This document shows positions 50,463 through 62,157 of a DNA stretch of 64,000 nucleotides, one piece after another; position 1 is the first letter of the stretch; the number at the start of each line of letters is the position of its first letter. Position numbers and translations under genes: made by a program. Origin of the DNA: Bradysia coprophila (Eukaryota; Arthropoda; Insecta; Diptera; Sciaridae); the NCBI RefSeq assembly GCF_014529535.1, contig NW_023503373.1, positions 2,790,001-2,854,000 of the forward strand, read 5' to 3'. Under the pieces are notes generated by a model. It was not told where the DNA came from. It was given only the letters and a program-made list of their open reading frames with translations, and made no database searches.

Positions 50463-50720
50463 TGAATTCTGAGTTGTCTGTTTTGCCTCCGTTTACGGGA
50501 CGTTTCTATTATTTAGATGACATTCGCATTGTTTTAATTCCAGTGGAAATGTTATGGAAACAGCTGGAAAACGGAGACAAAACGGATGACTTTGAATTCA
50601 ATTATGTCATCCGTTTTGCCTCCGTGTACGTGGCAGTTATTATTTTAAACAATTTGCTTCTGTCATGTATGTACACAAACGGAATGAAGACGGAGACAAA
50701 ACGGAATGACTGTGAATTCA
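50463..50720. repeat. Two tandem copies of a short inverted-repeat element
   Basis: Each copy starts with a TTTTGCCTCCGT arm and ends with ACGGAGACAAAACGGA: 50463-50599 and 50605-50720. GAATTC-type sequence borders each arm. The repeated TIR and size suggest a MITE that inserted next to or duplicated itself. Confidence 0.65.
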
Positions 50721-50845
50721 GACATAGATTCGTAAATAACTATTTCATGTCTCACGTGCGAAAATTTGATATATGATTATGCTGGATGCTGTCTTGTGAA
50801 TTTTTCGAAAACTACCACTCTATTCGGTAAACATCTCATGGCATG

Positions 50846-52638
50846 GAAGATGCGGGAAAAGGCAATAAAAACGCATAAGATTCTATTCAGTACAATTAGG
50901 CCGTGTGTCACCGCACATCCTTTAAAAGAATTAAAAAATTCTCAAATAAGTTGACATTTTTAGTCCGAACATTTCTGACAACAAACTTGATGTAAGCCTA
51001 CACGCCAACTTTTCCAATTTTCAACAAACTAATCCTCGCCGAGTTAATACTGCAAAATACGAATACGACACACAATTTGTGACTTGGACTTTGCCAAACA
51101 AAAACAAATTGACAATATAATAGCATTTCAGTTGATCGCTAACAAAAATCGAATACACACAACATTGTCCTACAAGTTCACCACACTAATTTTAACTGAA
51201 AGCCAGACTTCCACTTCCAAGGTCTTTAGGCAATATATACCTTGCGCTTTGCGTATTTGTGGGGAACATGCAAAAGTTCATCACAGTAGGCTATTGAACC
51301 CACTAAAATCTAATTTTAAATCGCTAGAATAATTCCATAAATCTAAATGTGATACTAAGAAACCACGTGTTTCAATAAGTCCTGGGAGCGATCCTGAAGA
51401 CATGGACCTAATCTTTTTGGGCTGAACGGCGTACTTTCGTTCACTTTTCCAAGCCCTCTCAAGAAATATCACTAAATAACTAAAGAAATCCAACATTACA
51501 TCTACATTACACATTACATTACACATTGCACATTACATTACATTACATTGTAATGTAATGTAATGTAATGTAGCGTTACAAACTGCATCTTTGATTTCTG
51601 AAGCCAATCGGCGAGATAAAATTTTTTGGTTTGCGAACTTTTAAAGTACTCACAAAAGTTCACCAAAGTGCGCTGCTGAACCCAGAAAAAGTTAAGCCCG
51701 ACTGTCTAGATTCGCTCCCTGAACCTTGCAATATTACGTAATATTACGTAATATTGCAAGGTTCAGTGAGCGAATCTAGCTACTAATACCCAACTTTTTC
51801 TGGGTTCAGCAGCGCACTTTGGTGAACTTTTGTGAGTACTTTAAAAGTTCGCAAACCAAAAAATTTTATCTCGCCGATTGGCTTCAGAAATCAAAGATGC
51901 AGTTGTAACGCTACATTACATTACATTACATTACAATGTAATGTAATGTAATGTGCAATGTGTAATGTAATGTGTAATGTAGATGTAATGTTGGATTTCT
52001 TTAGTTATTTAGTGATATTTCTTGAGAGGGCTTGGAAAAGTGAACGAAAGTACGCCGTTCAGCCCAAAAAGATTAGGTCCATGTCTTCAGGATCGCTCCC
52101 AGGACTTATTGAAACACGTGGTTTCTTAGTATCACATTTAGATTTATGGAATTATTCTAGCGATTTAAAATTAGATTTTAGTGGGTTCAATAGCCTACTG
52201 TGATGAACTTTTGCATGTTCCCCACAAATACGCAAAGCGCAAGGTATATATTGCCTAAAGACCTTGGAAGTGGAAGTCTGGCTTTCAGTTAAAATTAGTG
52301 TGGTGAACTTGTAGGACAATGTTGTGTGTATTCGATTTTTGTTAGCGATCAACTGAAATGCTATTATATTGTCAATTTGTTTTTGTTTGGCAAAGTCCAA
52401 GTCACAAATTGTGTGTCGTATTCGTATTTTGCAGTATTAACTCGGCGAGGATTAGTTTGTTGAAAATTGGAAAAGTTGGCGTGTAGGCTTACATCAAGTT
52501 TGTTGTCAGAAATGTTCGGACTAAAAATGTCAACTTATTTGAGAATTTTTTAATTCTTTTAAAGGATGTGCGGTGACACACGGCCTAATTGTACTGAATA
52601 GAATCTTATGCGTTTTTATTGCCTTTTCCCGCATCTTC
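50846..52638. repeat. 1.8-kb near-perfect palindrome
   Basis: The left arm 50846-51693 and right arm 51792-52638 are inverted copies that I find identical by eye apart from one extra A in the left arm (near 51588). The 98-base centre is itself partly palindromic (CTAGATTCGCTC / GAGCGAATCTAG around a core of repeated ATATTACGTA). Each arm also contains a mirrored ATTAC/GTAAT array (about 51508-51573 and its partner). ATG flanks both ends directly (50843-50845, 52639-52641), a possible 3-bp target duplication. No coding function is evident; the mirror-image open frames have no recognisable motifs. The near-identical arms imply recent origin or ongoing arm-to-arm conversion. The right end is 291 bp upstream of the Abcf3 start codon. 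Confidence 0.95.
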
Positions 52639-52929
52639 ATGCAGCATGTGCAAGGGAAATCAACTTGACAAAAACTAAAATTTCTATCTTTTGTCCCAAG
52701 TTCATCTATCAAATTTTTGAGTGTGTAAAGTGTCATTACCCGTGCTGGATATTATTAATTAGTTGTTTAATTGAAAACATCCCATAAATATCAATAACTA
52801 TTAACGTGAGCGAACACATTCAATTGAAAACTAGTTTGACTAGATTTCAATTGAACGCAATTATTTGCGTATCAGTTTCGATACAGAATTTTGTAGGTTA
52901 ACCATCTCTTCGAACAGATCCCCGAAACG
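52639..52929 (+). promoter_or_regulatory. Abcf3 5' region
   Basis: The 291 bp between the palindrome and the start codon must include the 5' UTR and probably part of the promoter. I see no TATA box in a convincing position. Confidence 0.4.
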
Positions 52930-55654
52930 ATGACGACTGCATGCACCAATTTATTGAAAAAGGAATTTCCTTCAATGGACAGTGAAACTAAACAGTACAT
53001 TGAAGGTAAGATTATCTAGGGCACGTCGAGAGTTTTTGCAGTCATCATTCCTATCACAATGAACTTACGAAAACTGTCATTTTCACAACAAAAATTTCGA
53101 CTTTATTAACATTCGATTATTGTCCAGGAATTCTTACTGGTGGTGCAGATGATTTTGAAAGTGGAGATGATTTGTACGACGCTATCGGAGACCTTCTTCA
53201 CGAAATAGCAGCTGAGAAAGGTGAAGACGATATTCGGTACGGGCAAATGATATATTTTTACAAGCTATTGCACCCTAACACGAAATTGCACTTTCAGCGA
53301 TCTCTGTGAACAGTTCCTTTGTATCATGAAACCTACCGATAATGTACGTAAAGGAGCAAAAGTACTCGACGCTCCCAAATCACTGGGGCAAATGGCCGCT
53401 AATATGGAAGGCCTTCAAGAAGACATTTCCAGTATTTGGGTGGTGTCGCGTGACGATAATCTTAAAGTCAATTCAAAGAAACTGGAAAAGGCACAGCAAA
53501 AGTTACAACAGAAACAAGACAAGCGTTCGGATGTTGTCAAACCTGCAGTGATGGCTCCACAATTGCAAACGGCAACGGCTTCACAGGTCGTCAGCAAAAA
53601 GGACAATCAATTGGAAGTCAAAGGGAATAATCGATCAATGGACATTCGCATAGAGAATTTCGATGTTTCGTATGGAAACAAAGTGTTGCTACAAAATGCC
53701 GATTTGTTGCTGGCGAACGGTCGTCGCTACGGATTGGTCGGTAGAAATGGATTGGGAAAAACTACTCTCCTCCGGATGATCTCTGGCAAACAACTTACAA
53801 TTCCGAGTCACATAACCATTCTTCATGTAGAGCAGGAAGTTATTGGTTTGTTGCAATGCCATCAGTTGTAGAGAACCAGCGATTGTAATTGAAAATATTT
53901 TAGGTGATGACACATCTGCTTTGGCTAGTGTTTTGGAATGTGATTTCGTACGAGAACGATTGTTGAAGGAGGAAAAAGAAATAGCCGCAGAGGTTGCCGC
54001 AGGATCCACCGACCCAGCACTGAGTCAAAAATTGACTGAAATCTACCAATCGTTGGAATTAATTGAATCAGACAAAGCACCAGCCCGAGCTTCGATCATT
54101 TTGATCGGTCTTGGATTCACAAAGGAAATGCAAGCGAGATCCACAAAAACGTTCTCGGGTGGATGGCGAATGAGATTAGCCCTAGCCCGCGCATTGTTCT
54201 CGAAACCTGATTTGCTGCTTCTCGATGAACCGACCAACATGTTGGACATTAAGGCCATCATTTGGCTAGAAAATTATTTACAAAATTGGCCCACAACTCT
54301 ATTGGTGGTGTCCCACGACCGCAACTTTTTGGATGTTTGTCTAAGTTACTAAATTGTTGACACGTAAAATACCGACCAGATAATTTGCTTTTAGACGGTA
54401 CCGACAGATATTCTTCACTTGCATTCCCAGCGCATTGAGGTGTACAAAGGCAATTACGAACAGTTTGACAAAACAAGAACGGAGAAACATAAGGCTCAGC
54501 GAAGGGTAAGACTCGAATGGAAATTTGTCAATAGAATTCTCAATGTTACGTTCTGTCTAGGAATACGAAGCTCAAATGGCCCACAGACAACACGTACAGG
54601 AATTTATCGATCGCTTCCGGTACAACGCGAACAGAGCTGCTTCCGTACAATCGAAGATAAAAATGCTGGAAAAGCTGTAAGTGATCGGCTGACGATACCC
54701 TTATATCAGAATACACAAGCAAAACAGTTACAGTTATGCGGTGTGGAGTGGACAATGAAAATTTGAAAATATTTTACTGAATTTGTAGACCTGAACTGAA
54801 ACCAGTCGAAAAGGAAGTTGAAGTCGTGTTGAAATTCCCTGAAGTTGAACCTCTCAATCCGCCTGTTCTTACACTGAACGAAGTGAGCTTTATGTACAAC
54901 AAGGATAAAGTCATTTTCAACACGATCAATTTGAATGCCAATTTGGAATCGAGAATATGCATAGTGAGTATAACTGTCGTTCAGCATTCCATTTGCCTCA
55001 ACTAATCTGTTGCAATTTAAAGGTTGGTGAAAACGGTGCCGGCAAAACAACTTTACTGAAAATAATGCAAGGAATGCTTACACCAACGGGCGGTATGATA
55101 AGTCAGCATCGTGGCCTAAAATACGGTTATTTTGCACAACATCACGTCGATCAGTTGAACATGAATACGACATGTGTTGGCCTACTGCAAGAAACATTCC
55201 CCGGCAAAACCGTTGAAGAATATCGCCGTCAGCTGGGCAGTTTTGGCATTTCCGGTGATTTAGCACTGCAATTGGTTGCATCACTGTCTGGTGGACAAAA
55301 ATCGCGTGTGACTTTTGCGAAAATGTGCATGGCTCGGCCGAATTTCCTTATACTGGATGAACCGACAAATCATTTAGATATTGAAACAATAGCTGCGTTA
55401 GGAGCGGCGATAAATAAATTCAATGGGGGTTTGATATTGGTGTCTCACGACGAACGACTAATTCGTATGGTACGTACGAATGATATTGATGGAGTGCAAT
55501 GGACATATCGACTGTGAAAATGTTTGATCTTTCGTTTCAGGTGTGTAAAGAATTGTGGGTGTGCGGAAATGGCACAGTGACCAGCTTAGAAGGTGGCATC
55601 GAGGAATACAAAAGGCTAGTATTAAAGGAATTAGCTGATGCGGCTGCCAAATAA
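52930..55654 (+). CDS. Abcf3: ABCF3 (GCN20-type cytosolic ABC ATPase)
   Basis: ABCF3 is the animal counterpart of yeast GCN20, a soluble twin-ATPase linked to ribosomes and translation control. Nine exons: 52930-53005, 53128-53236, 53298-53845, 53904-54334, 54395-54505, 54561-54676, 54789-54963, 55023-55469 and 55541-55654. All junctions and phases agree, giving 708 residues (human 709). The N-terminal domain (1-180) is followed by ATPase 1: Walker A GRNGLGKTT (about 210), signature FSGGW, Walker B LLLLDEPTNMLD and VVSHDRNFLD. The charged linker has QEFIDRFRYNANRA. ATPase 2 has GENGAGKTT, LSGGQKSR, LILDEPTNHLDIE and VSHDER. There are no membrane segments, as expected for ABCF proteins. Confidence 0.98.
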
Positions 55655-55709
55655 TGATAGGTAGGGAACGCTGAATATGTCTTTTTGTGGATAAATGAAC
55701 TAATCGTCA

Positions 55710-55715
55710 AATAAA
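55710..55715 (+). promoter_or_regulatory. Abcf3 poly(A) signal
   Basis: AATAAA 56 bases after the stop codon, in the usual place for a short insect 3' UTR. Confidence 0.75.
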
Positions 55716-55719
55716 AACA

Positions 55720-56178
55720 AAATATTTATTTTTATTTACCTCGAAAATGGGACTTTTTAACGAAACCGAACAGTTTTAGTACATTCGAAGAACTGTGTCG
55801 ATGAGTTCTTAAATCTTTAACATATTCTCCCTACCAATTCAACACCTCAACACGCAACTTTGCAGAGAGAAAAATCGTTTTCTTTTATTACGAACAAAGG
55901 CCCAGACTTTATTTTCGTGGAGCAAGCATGTCGCACTGAACAATGGACTCAATGATTCCAAACTGAATTCGATTATTCCAGGATAGTAGTGTAGCCAAGT
56001 ATACCAACGGAAAATTCTTCAAATTCGTAGAGTTCTCTAACATTTTTTATATCATTTTATCCTCTTCGCTCCTATCAACAAATCTAAAAGTCGGTGCCTC
56101 TGCTGGATAAGTAGAGGCAAACTGACAAAAATGAAGGCTGGATCTAACTCTTAAAAATGAACAAAATTCGGAAACATT
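55720..56178. other. Convergent intergenic region, Abcf3 and Rrp43
   Basis: The 3' ends of the two genes face each other across about 460 bp. I see no gene or repeat here. Confidence 0.7.
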
Positions 56179-57204
56179 TCATTTATTTTTCTCCACAACC
56201 GAATTGAACAGCGACTGAATGGACTGTTCACGTTTCAATGCTTGCACTAAACATCTTTCTAATTGTGCGGGTGTCAACGGACTGCCACCGGGCTTATGAA
56301 TCAAACATATTTCTCCATCACAAACAGCTATTGTCACGTTACCAGTAGACAGTTCCTCTTCCTCGGCATTCGGATCTGTGATGATGATGTTGCTGAAAGA
56401 GTTTCTTGAAATTATTTTCGTTCAATCTAAATTCTAATCCGAATCTTACTCGTCAAAAATCATAAACGACGATGCAACTGGCAATGTTCTAACGGAAATG
56501 TAATTTTTCACATCCTCATTCACTTTGTACAAATTCGTGTCGTAGTCGTACTCGACCATTGGCAGTTTTACTGTATGGGATCAGAAGTAAGGAACACAAG
56601 ACTAACTAACTGATTTAAATCAACTCACATGTCTTCAAAGCTGCAACCAATGCAATGATAGCGGCGTCTAGAACACATCCATCATGATCGAAGCAAACCA
56701 AATCGCAGTATAAGCTCCACACCAGTTTTTCTTTAGCCACACATAGGTCGGACAGTTTCAAACATCGCGAATTTTCAATCAAATCGGCTAAGGCCTTCGC
56801 ACACACTTGGGCTTCCTCGGTTGGTGCACCTGGACGAAACTTTGGCGAACATAGTGGAGACAATTCAATATTGGGTACAACGAAACCGTTTTCCGGTTCC
56901 GCTGCTTTCGGTTTGGCCAGTTCAGCTTTGATGCCACAAACAACGGTTGTATTTCCGATTTTCACTATTGCTGAACCATCAGCCGTTCCGATCGATGAAA
57001 CGTTTAAAATTGCCGGTCGAAATTGATCGTGTCCTCTACCGTCGGGTCGAATGTCGTTGCTGACATAGTCGCGATAGTACTTTACGGGATGTATGATCCT
57101 GCAATATAGGTTATGTATTTAGCGTTTGATCACTTTATATGAAGCAAGCATAATGTTCTGTATGTCACGATCCCGTACTTGTATTGTAAATTGGTGGTAC
57201 TCAT
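56179..57204 (-). CDS. Rrp43: Exosome complex component RRP43 (EXOSC8-like)
   Basis: RRP43 is one of six catalytically inactive RNase PH-like subunits forming the ring of the RNA exosome, which degrades and trims RNA in nucleus and cytoplasm. Exons: 57204-57179, 57098-56629, 56570-56450 and 56392-56179. Phases 2, 1 and 2 join exactly, giving 276 residues, the same as human EXOSC8. The start MSTTNLQYK leads into IIHPVKYYRDYVSNDIRPDG. Other family wording is IGTADGSAIVKIGNTTVVCG, KLVWSLYCDLVCFDHDGCVL, the EEEELSTGNVTIAV segment and CLIHKPGGSPLTPAQL. RRP43 is distinguished from RRP42 and RRP45 by VVCGIKAELAKPKAAEPENG. It is convergent with Abcf3, and a short palindromic element lies upstream (57494-57521). 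Confidence 0.96.
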
Positions 57205-58009
57205 TTCCGATGGGAATTACTGTTTACTATCGAACTAATTGGGTAATTTCATTCAACAAAGAGTAATGCTGCTCTTCGTGACTTTTGTAAACAAAATTTT
57301 GACATAAGAACGTGCTGACATTTCAGTCAGCGGAATGTATTGACCAATGCAATATAGTGAAGACTCGCAAGAACAGAAAGAATGGACTGAATCATTCAGT
57401 TTGCATTACAAGTCTTAGATGAACGTACGAAGGCTGGCTCAGAAACTCAATTTTTAAGCTGCAATCGCAGTTAACCGTTTAGACAATACGGATGCGCAGA
57501 GAGAAAATTCTCTCTGTGCGCATGCGCAATATCTAAACGAAGACCCAAAACGGTGAACTGCGCTGGCACCTTTAACCCTGATACCCTTACATTTAATGAA
57601 CATTTAATGATGTAGGTCGAGGTCGTATAGTCAATTATTTGACATGATGGTAAGTAATGAGACACTTACTATTACTCTGTGTCTCATGTGAGCCTTATTT
57701 ACTATTGAATTTACTTGCTGGGTTTTAATTCATAAAATGAAATCGTGTCTGTTCGTTTACAGTCGACTAATTTCGACAACCATCGTAAATTGGAAAACTG
57801 TCCTCCATCGTTCATGCCAAAATACTTTGAACCTTTCAAGAAATTTGTGCTAAAAAAGAAATAAACAAAAACAATAGTTCGGTACGTGTAAGCGGACTTA
57901 TGATTTCGCTATGTTCTGAATGATGAATTAGTGTACGTTCGTCAATATTGCATTGCCTGAGAGCTTCCCTTTGTAAAATTAACTTTGTGTTTAAGAGTGA
58001 ACTCACGTA
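57205..58009. other. Region between Rrp43 and the FLYWCH gene
   Basis: The two genes diverge here, so their promoters should lie within 805 bp. A stretch at 57760-57847 reads openly on both strands and has a splice-acceptor-like sequence on each (TTTACAG on plus, TTCTTTTTTAG on minus), so a missed exon is possible. I could not match it to any protein. Confidence 0.4.
57494..57521. repeat. Palindrome between Rrp43 and the FLYWCH gene
   Basis: GCGCAGAGAGAA and TTCTCTCTGTGCGC form an almost perfect 28-base palindrome. Weaker inverted similarity flanks it (GTTAACCGTTTAGAC / CTAAACGAAGACCC). Likely a small MITE core; a regulatory palindrome is less likely. Confidence 0.5.
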
Positions 58010-60106
58010 ATGTATTCAGAAGGTTATAAATACTGGCTAGCGTATAAGAAGAACAATACAAGGTAACGGTTAGTTGTTAAGAATATCGTACGGGCTATGA
58101 AAATCAATTTCTTTTAGCTACTTTCGCTGTTCTCGCTACAAGACCCATTGCCCAGGTAAATCTGAAAAATTTAACAGCGACTTGCACTGTACTGACAAAC
58201 TTTTTCCATCAAAGGTCGTTGTGTGCTAGAAGATGGAGTCGTGAGAAATACAACAAAACATACACACGGCGCGGAGCCTGATAGGGTGATGGTGGAAAAG
58301 TTTCGTAAAGTCTTGACTCATCGAGCATCGACCGAGTCAACCGACCTGTACACAATTTACTGGGACGAAGCTTCACAGCATGCCGAAGCTTCACTGCTTT
58401 ACACATACTCTGCAGCCGAGTCAGCAATGCGAAAAGCTCGGCGAAAGCAATTGCCGCCCGTTCCAGAAACAATTCAAGATGTTGGCGAAGTTTTGGCTAA
58501 TTCAAATCTGTTCCGCGTACACAGTGGTCAAAACAAAGACAAATTCTACCAGACCATGCTCGATTTGAATGGATCGACGTGCTTGATATTTGCTCATATG
58601 AAAACGATGGAACAGCTGGGAAAGGTCGAAGAAATGTATCTGGACGCTTCCATAAACATGTTGCCGAATTTCTCCTCGGAATATCATTTGCTAACGGTTC
58701 ACTCGGTGCAATCACTTGATGTAAGTGAATGAGATGAGAAATGCAGTTATAGATTCTCTAATTCGACCAATCTTTCGTAGAGCATTCCACTGATTTACGT
58801 TATCATGACATCAAAGTCTCAAGCGGATTTTGCAGCCGTTTTTGCTTATATTCGAGAATTTTATGGGACGTATGTCTCACCAAATGTGATCATGGCAAAT
58901 TTTGATCAAAATATGCAACAAGCGCTTCAATATACGTTTCCTGAAGCAACAATAAAAGGATTTTGGTTTCATTATACAGATGTGAGGAGGAGATGACCTT
59001 TGTGCTGTTTTGTTGCTTTTATTAATGAAAATTTGTTTTTTTTTCTTTTAAAGGCCGTTTTGAAGGAAATGAAAGACCTGGGAATGCAAAGTGAAACAGC
59101 CCGCGGACATTCCAGCAGGTTTGTCTCGATGTTTTTACTTGCTTCGCACTGGTCAAACTTATTATTCTTTCTGTTTAAGTTGTTTGCGAATGTTACTCGT
59201 ACTGCCGTTGTTGCCTGCAGATTATATCAGGAGTGGATTGGAAGCAGTTAAGAAATGGGCGCAAGAGAAAAAAGTAATCTGAGAGCCGCACGTTTCAACA
59301 ATTGCAAATTGAACCAAAAATTAATTTCCACAGATTCTGTCCACTCAAATGAATGCCCTGTGTACGTACATTGAAAAGTCATGGATACGGGCAGTTGGGG
59401 CAGAGAAAATGTCAATTTTCGGTCTAGCGAATAGCATTCACAACCATATTCAGACATTCAACAACGATTTAAAGAGTGCTATGGGAACTGCCAACACAAT
59501 ATGGAATATGCTGGGTAAGGAATGATGCCTGCGTCCGAGCTCTGTTCCTCATGACTTGATTTTACAGAAAACTTAACTTGCATCGCAACGCGAACGTTTG
59601 TTAAAGTAAACAAGCGGCAAAAGAATTCCGAACCGCCAAAACAGCAAAAACGAAATCAACAATCGCGTGGATACATTATCAACGATGTAACGCAACTGTG
59701 GATTAGAACGCCAGTGCATTTACGGTCGCCGCTCTATTTCCTGCAACTAACCAGTCATTGTATCAATGATGCAATCTATTATGCCAATCTTGAAGATATA
59801 CGAAACAAACGGAAGACCATGGACGACGGTGTGGTAGCAACAAAAACAAATTGCAGGCAATCATCGAAAAGGGACGCTCCGACATCTATAACCAGAAGTC
59901 CAGTGACCGTTTCGACGAGTTTAATTAATGTGATATCGAATTCAACAACTGTTGATGCCACCAAAAATCGATTCCCTTCCAATCCGCCACCGTTAGTGTT
60001 TTTTCCGAAAACGAAACCTATTGAACGGAAAACTGAATACAGATTGGAACCGCCGCCGTTGGTTCCAATTAGTGGACGGCAGGGCCTATTTTTTAGAATA
60101 TTTTAA
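58010..60106 (+). CDS. FLYWCH zinc-finger protein with MULE-type transposase domain
   Basis: Insect genomes carry families of host genes derived from Mutator-like transposases with a FLYWCH finger. Exons: 58010-58062, 58118-58155, 58215-58720, 58781-58981, 59054-59118, 59180-59273, 59334-59514 and 59568-60106. All phases agree, giving 558 residues. The FLYWCH finger is at about 5-49 (GYKYWLAYK, Cys22, Cys29, His46, His48). A MULE-like core follows: LYLDASINMLP-type strand (about 180), VIMANFDQNMQQALQYTFPE and the FH motif GFWFHYTD, with the later LVLPLLPAD motif. Catalytic acidic residues look altered, so it probably binds DNA rather than moves it. The N terminus looks short for a FLYWCH domain; an upstream exon may be missed, although a TGA precedes this ATG in frame. 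The last eight or nine codons lie inside a transposon (from 60080), so the natural C terminus is lost. Confidence 0.8.
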
Positions 60107-60600
60107 AGAATTTCTAGAATTTTAAGAATATTGTAGAAAATTTTAGAATTTTTAGCAAATTGTAGAAAATTTTAGAAATTTCTAGAATTTTTAGAAAAAT
60201 GTAGAAATTTCTAGAATTTTTAGAAAATTTTAGAAAATTCTAGAAAGTTTTAGAAATATCTAGAAATTTCTAGAATATTGAAGAAAATTTCGAGAAAACG
60301 TCTGAAAATAAATGGATAATAGCGTGGATTATATTTTGCTCGTTATATTTATTGTAATTTGGACGACTTTTTCTTATGTACTTAAATGAAATATTCTTAA
60401 AAATCACTTTCATATTCTCGAACAGAATAGAAAGGGTGCTACGCAATGGTAACGACGGTCATAGTCTTGAATTTAACTTTCATGTCGTTTCCAGCCATTG
60501 AAATGCCTAAAAACTGAAATAAATAAAATTGGAGAAGGCAAAAACTTCCAACCTAACAGAGATTGCATGCTACCTATCAAGGCTAACGTGGTGCCATGAA

Positions 60601-60937
60601 TAATCCCCCAGTCCAAGAGCATCCACTGCGTGTCCGTTAACTTCCAATCTAATATTTCCCATTTCAATATCATCCCGTCCAACATCATCCAGTTCAATTT
60701 CATCCAGTCCAACAATATCCACTGTCCATTTTCATCGAGTCCAATAACATCCACGCATTTTGTATAAGGAAAATATCCCTGAGATGGCTGGATATTATTG
60801 GACTGGATGAAATTGACGTGGATATAATTGGACTGGATGAAAATGGACAGTGGATATTATTGGACTGGACGATACTGAACTGGACGCTATTAGATGGGAA
60901 GTTAATGGACGCTGTGGATGTTATTGGACTGGGGGAT
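60601..60937. repeat. Hairpin built of a TTGGACTGGAT-type repeat
   Basis: AATCCCCCAGTCCAAGAGCA... pairs with ...GTTATTGGACTGGGGGAT. Within each arm the phrase ATTGGACTGGATGAAA and its complement are repeated several times. Nested within the larger element. Confidence 0.75.
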
Positions 60938-61035
60938 AGTGCGCGTTATGTTACAATCTATTCAAAGATCACCCGATACTTTCTTTAATTAACTTTATTA
61001 TTCGATCCAAGTGATGATGTTCCGATGTAAAACAG

Positions 61036-61180
61036 ATGCGAAATAGTTATTTATACAACCGAGGGATAAATCCTTTTCTAGGAACTAGATGTGTAGATTA
61101 TCCGCAGGCGAGTGTGACAATACACATCGTGTGCCTAAAAAAAGCATTAATCCCTCGGTTGTATAAAACGTTTTTCGCAA
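61036..61180. repeat. MITE of the 'TTATTTATAYAAC' family
   Basis: GCGAAATAGTTATTTATACA... pairs with ...TGTATAAAACGTTTTTCGC, with TTATACAACCGAGGGAT as the shared core. Related to sequence at 6629 and at 61391. Confidence 0.65.
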
Positions 61181-62157
61181 AAGAGGCAACGGATGGTCCT
61201 ACTTTTCGTCACTTGTTGCGAAAAAAGAAAATTATTAAAAATACAGTGAGAATCAGAGAAATTTCAGCAGAAATTTGCTTCAGCTGTTTTTTAGCTGATA
61301 CAATCGAAACTGTTAATACTTGTTAGTGGTAAAACCATATCAAGACCGCTTCTGACTATTTAATTAAATTTTGAACGTTAAAACAAAAAAATTGTTATTT
61401 ATATAACAAGATAAAACTTTTATCCCGAGCTATGTAATGGATTTTACATGCTTTTGAAACCTAAAGCAAATTTCTTGTTTTACCTAGTTGTGTAATAAGC
61501 CACTTTTGACCCTACGGAAAACAAAAGCATGTCAAACAAATTTTCAAAAAGAACTGGTACCTATCACGGAATTTTTTTTTATTTGAGTATGATATTAACT
61601 GTGCACAACTATTTTACAAGACAGCTGAATATTATGTTCCGCATAAATGTACATTTTACATACTGACCTCACTAAGTGCATCTAAGATGTACATTGTACT
61701 GCTACGCTAACAATTGTACATACTTGTCCCGAATTTGTACAGTATAGCGGTATATTTTTCGTGGTAGTTGAACAGTACTATTGTACTTTTGAACAGTATT
61801 ATTGTCTGTTGTGCTATACTATGTAGAAGATAGAAGAGAATGATGCTGAATATTAATGAATATTAATGCATTTTAGTTGTAAGTACACATTCGTACTTGT
61901 CCCGCCTCAAAAAAAGTTCAGCTGTGCTGAATATAATATTTTTGGGAGTAATTTAAGACTAATTAGAAGTCCATGAAAATTCAAGAAAACTCTAGAATTT
62001 TTAGAAATTTTCAGAAAATTTTAGAATTTTTAGAAAATTTCAGAAAATTTTAGAATTTTTAGAAATTTTCAGAACATTTTAGAATTTCTAGAAAATTTTA
62101 GAAAATTTTAGAATTTTTAGAAAATTTTAGAAATTGTTTTATAAAAAATAGGCCCTG

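Larger units (their letters stand above)
48303..50845. other. Region upstream of cyclin A, repeat-rich
   Basis: Holds the cyclin A promoter next to 48303 (no clear motif seen), two diverged direct repeats (48866-48982 and 49564-49673), a hairpin (49118-49216) and a pair of short elements (50463-50720). No gene recognised. Confidence 0.6.
60080..62157. mobile_element. hAT-like element with subterminal repeats, no matching flanks
   Basis: Termini CAGGGCCTATTTTTTA and AAAAAATAGGCCCTG are inverted repeats, similar to CAGTGCCTATTTT of the element at 11442. Arrays of AGAATTTTTAGAAAATTT-like units sit inside both ends (about 60095-60290 and 61985-62135). The interior carries a large hairpin (60601-60937) and another (61036-61180). 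Unlike the other two 8-bp-duplication elements, the flanking octamers differ: GTGGACGG on the left, GTCTCCAC on the right. The left flank is the FLYWCH gene, the right flank a broken secreted-peptide gene. Confidence 0.75.

Noticed and set aside
51084-52400. Pairs of identical open frames on opposite strands
   Set aside because: They are mirror images produced by the palindrome. Neither has recognisable protein features.
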